From Clostridium folliculivorans (GTDB lineage: Bacteria; Bacillota; Clostridia; Clostridiales; Clostridiaceae): a stretch of 64,000 bases of DNA. Where the stretch lies: assembly GCF_024341905.1 (NCBI RefSeq), contig NZ_BQXY01000005.1:62001-126000 (forward strand). Direction: 5' to 3'. A model generated the notes under the pieces. It searched no databases. It saw only the letters and a program-made list of their open reading frames with translations, and was not told the origin of the DNA. Every line of letters begins with the position of its first letter. Position 1 is the first letter of the stretch. A program made the translations under genes and the position numbers. Shown piece after piece: positions 26,060 through 34,508 of the stretch.

Positions 26060-27241
26060 GTGTTTTCAGAAAAAGTAATAAATAATTTAAGTAATTCATC
26101 TTGGATAAGGTTGATGTTTGAGGAAGGAGAAAGACTAGCTAAAATTCATGGGGCAGATAAAGTATATGATTATAGTATAGGTAATCCTTATGCAGAACCG
26201 CCAAAGGAAGTTACAGATTCACTTAAAAAGCATATTCTAGGGGATGAAAAAGGAATCCATAGATATATGAGTAATGCAGGTTATGTGGATGTAAGAGAGA
26301 AGGTAGCTAAACTTTTACAAGAAGAAAGTGGAGTAGAACTTTCATATAATAATATTGTAATGACTGTAGGAGCCGCTGGAGGATTGAATGTTGTATTGAA
26401 GTCTATATTGAATCCAGAAGAAGAAGTTATTGTCTTCGCTCCATATTTTGTTGAGTACAATTTTTATGCTGACAATAATGGTGGGAAAACTGTAGTAGTA
26501 CCACCTGACACTAAGACTTTTGAACCTAATATTGAAGCTTTTGAAAAGAGTATAAACAACAAAACAAAAGCTATTATTATAAATAACCCTAATAATCCAA
26601 CTGGGGTAGTTTACAGTGAAGCAACGCTTAATAAAATAGCATCAATAATAGAGGCAAAAGAAAAGGAATATGGGATAACTATATTTGTTATTTCAGATGA
26701 GCCATATAAAGAAATTGTTTATGAGGATATAAAAATTCCTAGTTTATTATCTATATTTAAAAATGCTATAATAGTGAATTCTTTCAGTAAATCCTTAGGT
26801 CTTGCTGGGGAGAGAATAGGGTATATAGCAGCTAGCAGTAAGATAGAACAGATAGACTTACTAATAGGAGCACTAAGCTTTTGTAATAGAACATTAGGGT
26901 TTGTAAATGCTCCTGCTTTATTTCAAAAGGTTATAGCAGATTCATTAAAAGCAAAAGTTGATATAGGTGAGTATGAAAAAAGAAGAGATTTTCTTTATGA
27001 GAAGATTACTTCCTTAGGCTTTGAATGCGTAAAACCGCAAGGCGCTTTTTATTTATTCCCTAAAGCTTTAATTGAAGATGATGTAGAGTTTGTGAAAAGG
27101 GCTATGAAATATAATTTACTACTTGTACCAGGAAGCGGCTTTGGATGTCCAGGATATTTCAGAATGTCCTATTGTGTCAAGTTTGATATGATAGAAAATT
27201 CAATTCAAGCTTTTGAAAAACTAGTAGAAGAGTTTAAATAA
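26060..27241 (+). CDS. PLP-dependent class I aminotransferase
   Basis: 393 residues, fold type I aspartate-aminotransferase family. NPNNPTG, SDEPYKEIVYED and NSFSKSLGLAGERIGY carry the Asp that holds the PLP nitrogen, the Tyr and the Schiff-base Lys; the C-terminal FRMSYCVK has the Arg that binds the substrate carboxylate. The amino acid substrate cannot be told by eye. The GTG at 26060 is seven bases after AAAGGGGG; a TTG at 26057 is the next possibility. Confidence 0.9.
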   Translation: MFSEKVINNLSNSSWIRLMFEEGERLAKIHGADKVYDYSIGNPYAEPPKEVTDSLKKHILGDEKGIHRYMSNAGYVDVREKVAKLLQEESGVELSYNNIVMTVGAAGGLNVVLKSILNPEEEVIVFAPYFVEYNFYADNNGGKTVVVPPDTKTFEPNIEAFEKSINNKTKAIIINNPNNPTGVVYSEATLNKIASIIEAKEKEYGITIFVISDEPYKEIVYEDIKIPSLLSIFKNAIIVNSFSKSLGLAGERIGYIAASSKIEQIDLLIGALSFCNRTLGFVNAPALFQKVIADSLKAKVDIGEYEKRRDFLYEKITSLGFECVKPQGAFYLFPKALIEDDVEFVKRAMKYNLLLVPGSGFGCPGYFRMSYCVKFDMIENSIQAFEKLVEEFK

Positions 27242-27352
27242 CATTATGTATTAAGTCATTACTCATATTTATTCACAGATATAATTGAGTTATAAACTCC
27301 AAAAGAATAAAAAAGGCTGTTGCATAATGTATACAAGTCATAAATAATACGG

Positions 27353-27400
27353 AAGCCATGCATAACTTGGGAGATAATTCCTTTGTTACGCATGGCTTTA
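27353..27400 (+). terminator. Terminator after the aminotransferase
   Basis: AAGCCATGC / GCATGGCTT plus TAAC/GTTA across one mismatch, with an 18-nt loop and TTATTCATATT after it. It lies between convergent genes. Confidence 0.7.
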
Positions 27401-27507
27401 TTCATATTAAAATAATAACTTGTTTAGTGATAGCTACTTAAACCTTTTATTAATAAACATCTAGGATTATGAATATATTTTGTGTTGCAAATAGTTCTGC
27501 TTCAATT

Positions 27508-27984
27508 TTATAGCAACATAGAGGCAAGCCTAACTCTTAATTTTAAAATACTTTTTGAACTTTCATGTATTTGTATCATATATGTTATAGTTTGATTTAG
27601 TATCTGAGAGAATAAATTGTTATCAAAGTGCATCTTTAAATTAACATTCCTTTTGCCAACTGTACTACAAGTTTGATGTTTATTGCATAAGCAAGCTAGC
27701 ACCCATGCATCATTCGCATTTATATCACTTAAGAAATATAACATATAAGGATATTTATCAAATACTTTTTTATAAAATGCTTTAATTTCTGGGATTTCAT
27801 ATATTTCTCGAGGATCATCATTGTAGCCGTCAATTTGAAAAACTATATTATTTTTATATTTTTTAATTCCATGTCGTCTAAAAACATTTAACATTTTATC
27901 TATTTCTTGCAAGTCTAAAGCTTCAATATAATTTTTATTGAGTATCATTATATTTAACTTTCTATCATCAGTATAATTGCCCAT
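27508..27984 (-). CDS. Hypothetical protein resembling the Crr6 (DUF1817) domain
   Basis: 158 residues, soluble. The block DDPREIYEIPEIKAFYKK followed by YPYMLYFLS resembles the cyanobacterial/plant Crr6 pattern (EPRELPEIPEVR, then YPW and PFLL), recalled from memory rather than searched. Crr6 assists assembly of the chloroplast NDH complex; no such role is expected here and the function is unknown. It stands alone with GGAGGAG before the ATG. Confidence 0.6.
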   Translation of the reverse strand: MGNYTDDRKLNIMILNKNYIEALDLQEIDKMLNVFRRHGIKKYKNNIVFQIDGYNDDPREIYEIPEIKAFYKKVFDKYPYMLYFLSDINANDAWVLACLCNKHQTCSTVGKRNVNLKMHFDNNLFSQILNQTITYMIQIHESSKSILKLRVRLASMLL

Positions 27985-28357
27985 TTGCTCCTCCTTATTT
28001 AATAAAATGGTTAAAATGTAAGCATACCTTGGGATAATATCTATATTTTAGGTTTTGTTATATTTATTATAGTATTTATAATAACATATGCAATGCTCTA
28101 ATTTCATAAAAATGTAAAATTAAATACCTATTATGATGAGTTTATAAAAAATTCAAATAAAAAACTTTAAATATGTGATATTATATTACATAATTGACTC
28201 TTCCAAATATGTTTTAACGCGTATTGTATATCTGTATTATATTTAAATGATACGTGAAATTTAAGCATATATACAAAGAAATATTTAAGGTTTTATTAAG
28301 TTTAAGTATATATAACTAAGCTTGAGTAAGAACAAAAGTTATAAAGTAGGTGATGTG
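27985..28357. other. Intergenic stretch without recognised content
   Basis: 373 bp, very AT-rich, between two divergent genes. It must hold both promoters, but no convincing -35/-10 pair, riboswitch or repeat was found. TTGACT at 28193 lacks a well-placed -10. Confidence 0.5.
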
Positions 28358-28903
28358 ATGATTTCAGCAATATACAGTATAGATAATTCAATCCTGGATT
28401 TTATTAAGAATAACCTTCATTCATTTTGGTTAGATAAGATAATGATCGCTTTGACTGACTTAGGGGATGGTGGCATCATATGGATAGCAATAGCCTTAGG
28501 GCTAATTGTTAGCAAAAAATATAGAAAATCAGGGTTCATGCTACTAATGGCTATACTTATTGGTGCACTATTTGGAGAAATGATAATAAAGAATATAGTT
28601 CAGCGTGCAAGACCTTTTACTCATGTTCCAGGAATGGAATTATTGATTAATAAACCTAATTCTTATTCTTTCCCATCAGGGCATACCACTGCATCATTTG
28701 CTGCAGCGGGAATATTATCTTATTGTTTTAGAAAATATGCAATTGTGTTTTATTTTCTAGCAGGATTAATAGCTTTTTCAAGATTGTATTTATATGTACA
28801 CTATCCTTCAGATGTATTGGGTGGGATGGTTTTAGGAAGTCTAAGTTGTTTATTAACTATTTATATATTTAAGAAATATATAAATAAACAAAAAAATATA
28901 TAA
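28358..28903 (+). CDS. PAP2-family membrane phosphatase (undecaprenyl-diphosphatase-like)
   Basis: 181 residues with about five TM helices and the three PAP2 motifs in order: KNIVQRARP (C1), PSGHT (C2, His) and SRLYLYVHYPSD (C3, nucleophile His and Asp). It probably dephosphorylates undecaprenyl diphosphate or another lipid phosphate at the outer face of the membrane, as BcrC does. The ATG at 28358 with AGGTGA is preferred to a TTG at 28322 that lacks a ribosome site. Confidence 0.88.
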   Translation: MISAIYSIDNSILDFIKNNLHSFWLDKIMIALTDLGDGGIIWIAIALGLIVSKKYRKSGFMLLMAILIGALFGEMIIKNIVQRARPFTHVPGMELLINKPNSYSFPSGHTTASFAAAGILSYCFRKYAIVFYFLAGLIAFSRLYLYVHYPSDVLGGMVLGSLSCLLTIYIFKKYINKQKNI

Positions 28904-28915
28904 AAATGATATTGG

Positions 28916-28942
28916 CCTTGCCATTTAGGCAGGGTTATATTT
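28916..28942 (+). terminator. Terminator after the PAP2 gene
   Basis: CCTTGCC and GGCAGGG (one G-U pair) with a 5-nt loop, followed by TTATATTTTTA. Confidence 0.7.
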
Positions 28943-29049
28943 TTATTGAGAAAAACATTTATCAAAAGTTAGTTTAACAGTGTATTTTAATAAGGATGTA
29001 TAGAAGGGAGTAGAGCTTAGCTAAATAAGGATATAGCTAAGTATATTAT

Positions 29050-29805
29050 ATGAATTTATCACAGATAAACCAATATCTAAGGAGTATGGAATTAAAGAAG
29101 GATAGAATTGATTCTTTTGAAGAGTATCCATTCTGTGTAAAAGCTGTGAGAAGCATAGAAAGGTTAGATTTTCACCCTAAAGTAACATTTTTTGTAGGTG
29201 AAAATGGATCTGGGAAATCTACAATTTTAGAAGCAATTGCAACAGCATATGGCTTTAATCCAGAGGGAGGAACAATAAATTTTAACTTCTCCACTAGTGA
29301 TACTCATTCAGAATTATATGAGAATATTAAACTTATAAAAGGGGTGAAAAAACCACAGGATGGTTTCTTTTTAAGGGCAGAGAGTTTCTATAATCTAGCC
29401 ACAAATGTGGAGGAATTAGAGAAAGATGCGCCAGGTATTTTTATGTCCTACGGAGGTAAATCCCTTCATAAACAATCACATGGAGAATCCTTTTTTTCAG
29501 TTTTTATGAATAGATTTAATGGACGCGGCTTGTATATATTGGACGAACCAGAAGCGGCATTATCTCCAGCTAGACAGCTTTCTATGATTGCAAGAATGCA
29601 TAGTCTTTTGGAAAAGAACTCGCAGTTTATTATAGCCACCCATTCACCTATCCTTATGAGTTATCCTGATTCTATAATTTATGAGATAAGTGATAGTATT
29701 AGAGAAGTTAGATATGATGAAACAGAACACTATAATATAACTAAAGCATTTTTAAACAATCCATCAAAGATGCTGAAAATACTAATTGAAGAAAATGATG
29801 ATTAG
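29050..29805 (+). CDS. Small AAA/ABC-type ATPase
   Basis: 251 residues. Walker A VGENGSGKST, an ABC-like signature region SHGESFFSVF, and Walker B LYILDEPEAALS with the switch His in ATHSPI. It belongs to the stand-alone, RecF/SbcC-like AAA group (COG3910-type) of unknown function. There is no membrane partner, so it is not a transporter. The start is uncertain: the ATG at 29050 has no clear ribosome site, and one at 29086 sits too close to AAGGAG. Confidence 0.8.
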   Translation: MNLSQINQYLRSMELKKDRIDSFEEYPFCVKAVRSIERLDFHPKVTFFVGENGSGKSTILEAIATAYGFNPEGGTINFNFSTSDTHSELYENIKLIKGVKKPQDGFFLRAESFYNLATNVEELEKDAPGIFMSYGGKSLHKQSHGESFFSVFMNRFNGRGLYILDEPEAALSPARQLSMIARMHSLLEKNSQFIIATHSPILMSYPDSIIYEISDSIREVRYDETEHYNITKAFLNNPSKMLKILIEENDD

Positions 29806-29812
29806 AATATAG

Positions 29813-29849
29813 AAACTCTTGGGTATTAGATAATACTTAAGAGTTTTTT
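29813..29849 (+). terminator. Terminator after the ATPase gene
   Basis: AAACTCTT and GTATTA pair with AATAC and AAGAGTTT, followed by a T6 tail. The ~230 bp that follow hold no other recognised feature. Confidence 0.8.
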
Positions 29850-30079
29850 GCTTTGTATTTTATTAGGGAAAAATCTTAGTTTATAAATAAAGTGCTAAAA
29901 AATTTAGGTGAAGAAGTAAAAAAATGAATAAATATTGCAATATGAGTAATTCAGGGCAAGTATCATTAAAAGTATATTATATTGATCAACTGGTTAATAA
30001 AGTAAAACGTGTTAAAATATAAACTGTTTTTGTTTTAAAATGAATGCATAAATTTATACATAAAACTGGAGGAATCATC

Positions 30080-30736
30080 ATGAACAAGCTAAAGAACTCA
30101 AGAGTTGAAAAACAATTATTAATACCGTTTATATTTGGGATTTTGTTTATATTAATAGTTGATATCGTTGGTATTAGAGGAATGTATGCGTTAAAGAATA
30201 ACTCGAAAGTTTTATTTAAGGACAAATTTGAAACTTTAAACACTATAAGTAATATACAGGATAATTTTTCTAACATAAAAATAGATCTTTTTAAACTTGT
30301 GTATCAAAAGAATAAGATTGAGAATGATGGATATTTAGAAAATGATATAAAAAGTCTATTAGATTTGAACAATAAGCAGTTTGAACAGTATAAAAATTTA
30401 ACAAAGGGCGGAGAAGAAAACAAATTAGTTGAAGTACTAAAAATGGATATAGAACTTTATTCTAATGATGTTGAAAAGACTATAAATTCAATAAAAAATA
30501 ATGACTACGAAAAAGCTGATTCTTATTTTGTACAAGATGTTACTCCAATGAGTGTTGGCGCGGAAGATACTATAAAACAAATAATTGATAATTTGAGTGT
30601 TAGCTCTTTAAAATTAGATACAACTAGTAATATTTTATTTAATAATTATTTATATGGAACGATTTCTGTAACTATCATTGGATTGGTTGCATCTGTATTA
30701 ATGGGGAGAAGAATTGTGCTAAGTATTAGTAAATAG
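30080..30736 (+). CDS. Truncated chemoreceptor: 4HB sensor domain without signalling domain
   Basis: 218 residues with the layout of a methyl-accepting chemotaxis protein's N-terminal half: TM1 (~14-34), a ~150-residue helical 4HB_MCP-type extracytoplasmic domain and TM2 (~190-210). It stops right after TM2, before any HAMP or methyl-accepting/CheW-binding region. The stop is followed by non-coding AT-rich DNA with no remnant seen in any frame. It is either a decayed receptor or a sensor piece working with a partner. Start at 30080 behind TGGAGGA. Confidence 0.7.
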   Translation: MNKLKNSRVEKQLLIPFIFGILFILIVDIVGIRGMYALKNNSKVLFKDKFETLNTISNIQDNFSNIKIDLFKLVYQKNKIENDGYLENDIKSLLDLNNKQFEQYKNLTKGGEENKLVEVLKMDIELYSNDVEKTINSIKNNDYEKADSYFVQDVTPMSVGAEDTIKQIIDNLSVSSLKLDTTSNILFNNYLYGTISVTIIGLVASVLMGRRIVLSISK

Positions 30737-30871
30737 ATGACAATTATATTTGAAAATGATATACTAGTTTTTAACATTTGAGTTAAAAGCTATATAAACT
30801 AAGTAATAAATACTTAGTTTGTAATAGTTTTTGTCTTCACAATATCTTTAAATAAAAGGGGGACAAGGGTT

Positions 30872-31393
30872 ATGTTTTATGGAGAAAAGGTATGCTTAAG
30901 AGCTTATAAAGAAGAAGACATACCGAGAGCAGTAGAAATGGTAAATGATAGTGAACTAAAAAAACTGTTAGTTACGGGAATACCATTTCCTATGACTTCA
31001 TGGGAAGAAGAGGAATGGGTAAAATCACAAAAGGGTACAGAGACAGGGCAATATAACTTTGCTATTGAAGATAAGCAAACAAAGAAATATATAGGTGGTT
31101 GTGGCATTCAGAAAGTAAACTGGCTAGCTCGCACGGCTACAGTAGGTATCATGATTGGAGATAAAGAATATTGGGGCAAAGGATATGGCACTGATGCGAT
31201 GAAAGTGCTTCTAGACTTTATATTTAACAATATGAATATAAACAAAGTTAAGCTTGCTGTTTTTTCTTTTAATAAAAGAGCACAAAAGAGTTATGAAAAG
31301 TGTGGATTCATAGTTGAAGGAGTTCTTAAGGACGAGTTGTTTAAAGACGGAAAATACTATGATGAGATAGTTATGGCTGCCTTTAGAAAGTAA
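30872..31393 (+). CDS. GNAT-family N-acetyltransferase (RimL/SpeG-like)
   Basis: 173 residues. Typical blocks: LRAYKEEDIPRAVEM at the N-terminus, acetyl-CoA binding YWGKGYGTDAM, and AQKSYEKCGFIVEGVLKD at the C-terminus. It probably acetylates a ribosomal-protein N-terminus, a polyamine or an antibiotic; the substrate cannot be told. RBS AAGGGGG; terminator at 31434-31470. Confidence 0.88.
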   Translation: MFYGEKVCLRAYKEEDIPRAVEMVNDSELKKLLVTGIPFPMTSWEEEEWVKSQKGTETGQYNFAIEDKQTKKYIGGCGIQKVNWLARTATVGIMIGDKEYWGKGYGTDAMKVLLDFIFNNMNINKVKLAVFSFNKRAQKSYEKCGFIVEGVLKDELFKDGKYYDEIVMAAFRK

Positions 31394-31433
31394 TGTCCTA
31401 TAGATTTGAATATTTAATTAACATTTATTATAG

Positions 31434-31470
31434 ATAGCAATAAATATCTAAAAATTTATTGCTATTTTTA
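31434..31470 (+). terminator. Terminator after the acetyltransferase
   Basis: ATAGCAATAAAT / ATTTATTGCTAT, 12-bp perfect stem with an 8-nt loop, then TTTTATTTTTG. Confidence 0.85.
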
Positions 31471-31646
31471 TTTTTGTTATTTTATACAAAATTGGCATGG
31501 ATACTGGATGTAGACGCTATATTTATGAAACAATAATAAAGATATTAAGTAAAATTTTGAAAAAGTAAACATTTTTAAAATAATGGTGCGTTAATTAATA
31601 TAGACTGGCTGATTTTGACTATTATCGGCTAAATTAAAGAATATTT

Positions 31647-31689
31647 GAATATTTTGAAAATTGCCAAAATATTCAAGAGGGTATATAAT
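31647..31689 (+). promoter_or_regulatory. Possible promoter with overlapping palindrome upstream of hppA
   Basis: GAATATTTTG and CAAAATATTC (31647-31656, 31665-31674) form a perfect 10-bp inverted repeat that would cover the -35 region of TATAAT at 31684-31689. GGAGGTG follows at 31692, but no start codon is in reach. If used, it would give a ~390-nt leader before hppA. The rest of 31471-32082 shows nothing clear. Confidence 0.4.
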
Positions 31690-32082
31690 GTGGAGGTGAT
31701 TTAGCTTTATATTTTAATTAATATAAGTTTCATATCATTAATATTACAATAATTTATATACGGTATGAATATTGTTAATATGGGACAAGTAATAATATTA
31801 ATAGCTAGTAAAAATTAAGATAAACTTATGTAAAGTAGGTGATATTGCAACGAAATAAGCTAAATATTTTTATTGATAGTATATCTAATAACCGCATTAT
31901 ATATGTATCAAAGGTCACTTGAATTCAATAAAAATCTCTTTAATCAAAAGTATTTGTTGTACAAACGTATGAATTTATGCTTACTATTATAAACATATGA
32001 AGAGTTACAGTTATCTTAAGATAATTGTAATGTTAGTACGCTATCATAAGTTAATAATACTATTATGAGGGAGATGTTATTT

Positions 32083-34218
32083 GTGACAGTTTATTTTGGC
32101 ATAATTTATGGGGTTGTCATAATTTCGGCTTTGGTAATAATTTATCTTGCAAAGTACATATTCAAGCAGGATAAGGGTAATAAAAAGATGCAGGAAATTT
32201 CAGAAGCAATAAAAGAGGGAGCTATGGCTTTCTTAAAAAGACAGTATAGAACCATTACTCTAATTGCATTTATTGTTTTAATAATAATCACAGGTTCAGA
32301 TTATTTTGCTAACAAATCTAAAGAAGGCGTAGATGCATTTAGTATCGCATGGCATACTGGAATCGCATTTGTTACAGGAGCGTTCTGCTCAGCTATATCA
32401 GGATATATTGGAATGTACATGACAGTAAACTGTAATGTAAGAACTGCTGAAGGGGCTAGAAAAGGCTTAAATAAAGCATTGCAAATAGCTTTTAGAGGCG
32501 GTACTATAACAGGTCTTGCAGTTACATCTTTATCACTTTTAGGAGTATCAACATTATTTTTAATATTTGGCGGTGCATCTGGAGACGATGCTCTGATAAA
32601 AGAAGCCCCATCATTAATTGTTGGGTTTGGTTTTGGTGCGTCTCTTGTGGCATTATTTGCTCAATTAGGTGGTGGGATATATACTAAAGCTGCTGATGTT
32701 GGAGCAGATTTAGTTGGAAAAGTTGAAGCTGGTATACCAGAAGATGATCCAAGAAATCCTGCAGTTATAGCTGACTTGGTTGGTGATAATGTTGGTGACT
32801 GTGCAGGAAGAGGAGCAGATTTATTTGAATCTACTGCAGCAGAAAATATAGGTGCTATGATACTTGGTGTTGCACTATATCCTGTATTTGGAGTTAAGGG
32901 GATTTTGTTCCCACTTGTAGCAAGAGCATTAGGGATTTTAGCATCCATAGTTGGTATATTCTTTGTAAACATTAAGGATGAAAGCAAAGATCCTATGATT
33001 GAATTAAATAAGGGTTATGGTATAACTACAATTATAGTATTAATCCTTTTAATATTTAACGTTAAGTACATGCTAGGAGGAACTCTTCCTAACGGTAATG
33101 AAATAAATTATTGGTTGCTGTATGGTTGTGCTGTTACTGGTATAGCACTAGGATATGCATTTGTAGTTTTGACTAACTACTATACTTCTTGTGATCATAG
33201 ACCAGTTCAAGAGATTGCAAAATCTTGTGAAACTGGACCAGCTACTAATATAATTACTGGAATTTCTATAGGTATGGAATCAACTACTTTACCAGTACTA
33301 CTTATTTCAGCTGCAATTTTTGCATCATATAAATTAGGAGAGGCAGCTCTTGGGGGAATAGCTAATTCGGGACTATATGGTACTGCCATAGCTACAATGG
33401 GAATGCTTTCAACTTGTGCATTCGTATTAGCAATGGATACTTTTGGGCCTATAACTGATAATGCAGGTGGAATAGCAGAAATGTCTGGTGCACCTGAAAA
33501 AGTAAGACTTATTACTGATAGATTAGATGCTTGTGGTAATACTACTAAGGCATTAACAAAAGGATATGCAGTTGGATCTGCTGCACTTGCAACCTTCCTT
33601 TTATTCTCAGCTTATCTTGATGAAGTTAAGAAGATATTAGGGAAGCCGTTAGATTCTTGGTTTAGTGTAGATATAGGTAAACCAGAGGTATTTATTGCAG
33701 CCTTTATAGGTGTTATGCTTGTATTTTTATTTAGTTCAACAGCTATAAGAGCAGTTGGAAGAGCAGCTCAGTATATAATTGTAGAAGTAAGAAGACAGTT
33801 TAAAGAAATCCCTGGAATAATGGAAGGAACAGCAAAACCTGACTATGCTAGCTGTGTTGATATAGTTACAAAAGGTGCTTTAAAAGAAATGATAGTTCCT
33901 GGTATTATTGTAATAGCAGTTCCTATATTAGTAGGTGTGCTTTTAGGAAAAGAAGCAGCTGCAGGATTTTTAATGATAAGTACAATAGCAGGTGTTGTAA
34001 TGGCATTGTTCTTAAACAACAGTGGTGGAGCTTGGGATAATGCAAAGAAATATATTGAACTTGGAAACATGGGTGGAAAAGGCTCTGAAGCACATAAAGC
34101 TGGAGTTGTAGGTGATACTGTTGGAGATCCGTTTAAGGATACTGCAGGTCCATCACTCCATGTTTTGATTAAGCTTATAAGTACAATAACTTTAGTGTTT
34201 GTAGCTTTATTTAGATAG
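32083..34218 (+). CDS. hppA: Membrane proton-translocating pyrophosphatase
   Basis: 711 residues, ~16 TM helices. It hydrolyses pyrophosphate and pumps ions across the membrane. Catalytic loops: GGGIYTKAADVGADLVGK, EDDPRNPAVIADLVGDNVGD and the C-terminal GDTVGDPFKDTAGPS. The switch motif reads GNTTKALTKG; Lys at this place (Ala in K+-dependent enzymes) marks the K+-independent H+-pumping class. The GTG at 32083 stands nine bases after AGGGAG; ATGs at 32065 and 32074 overlap that site. Preceded by a long leader. Confidence 0.93.
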   Translation: MTVYFGIIYGVVIISALVIIYLAKYIFKQDKGNKKMQEISEAIKEGAMAFLKRQYRTITLIAFIVLIIITGSDYFANKSKEGVDAFSIAWHTGIAFVTGAFCSAISGYIGMYMTVNCNVRTAEGARKGLNKALQIAFRGGTITGLAVTSLSLLGVSTLFLIFGGASGDDALIKEAPSLIVGFGFGASLVALFAQLGGGIYTKAADVGADLVGKVEAGIPEDDPRNPAVIADLVGDNVGDCAGRGADLFESTAAENIGAMILGVALYPVFGVKGILFPLVARALGILASIVGIFFVNIKDESKDPMIELNKGYGITTIIVLILLIFNVKYMLGGTLPNGNEINYWLLYGCAVTGIALGYAFVVLTNYYTSCDHRPVQEIAKSCETGPATNIITGISIGMESTTLPVLLISAAIFASYKLGEAALGGIANSGLYGTAIATMGMLSTCAFVLAMDTFGPITDNAGGIAEMSGAPEKVRLITDRLDACGNTTKALTKGYAVGSAALATFLLFSAYLDEVKKILGKPLDSWFSVDIGKPEVFIAAFIGVMLVFLFSSTAIRAVGRAAQYIIVEVRRQFKEIPGIMEGTAKPDYASCVDIVTKGALKEMIVPGIIVIAVPILVGVLLGKEAAAGFLMISTIAGVVMALFLNNSGGAWDNAKKYIELGNMGGKGSEAHKAGVVGDTVGDPFKDTAGPSLHVLIKLISTITLVFVALFR

Positions 34219-34240
34219 TGGCATCTTAATACTTTATATA

Positions 34241-34276
34241 GGAAATAGTTTCTTTAAAGGAACTGTTTCCTTTTTT
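34241..34276 (+). terminator. Terminator of hppA
   Basis: GGAAA-GTTTC pairs with GAAC-TTTCC around TTTAAAG and ends in T6. Confidence 0.8.
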
Positions 34277-34508
34277 AAAAAATATATTTAATAAGATAAT
34301 GTTTTTTAAACAATAATTTATATTAGAAGAAAAATATGACTGGTACAATAAAGTATAAAGGTGATAGAATAGAATTACTATATAGATTTATAAAAAATAA
34401 GCTATAGTTTTTTAGAAAATATGACTTCTGAAACTTTTGAAGAAAATGAGATTGGTTAAGAAATTGTAGCAATACTATAGAAAAATGGATAAAGGAGTAA
34501 TATGATTA

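Noticed and set aside
27315..27335. IS end-like sequence GGCTGTTGCATAATG
   Set aside because: A single short match to a common IS-flank motif with no inverted partner or transposase; cannot be supported.
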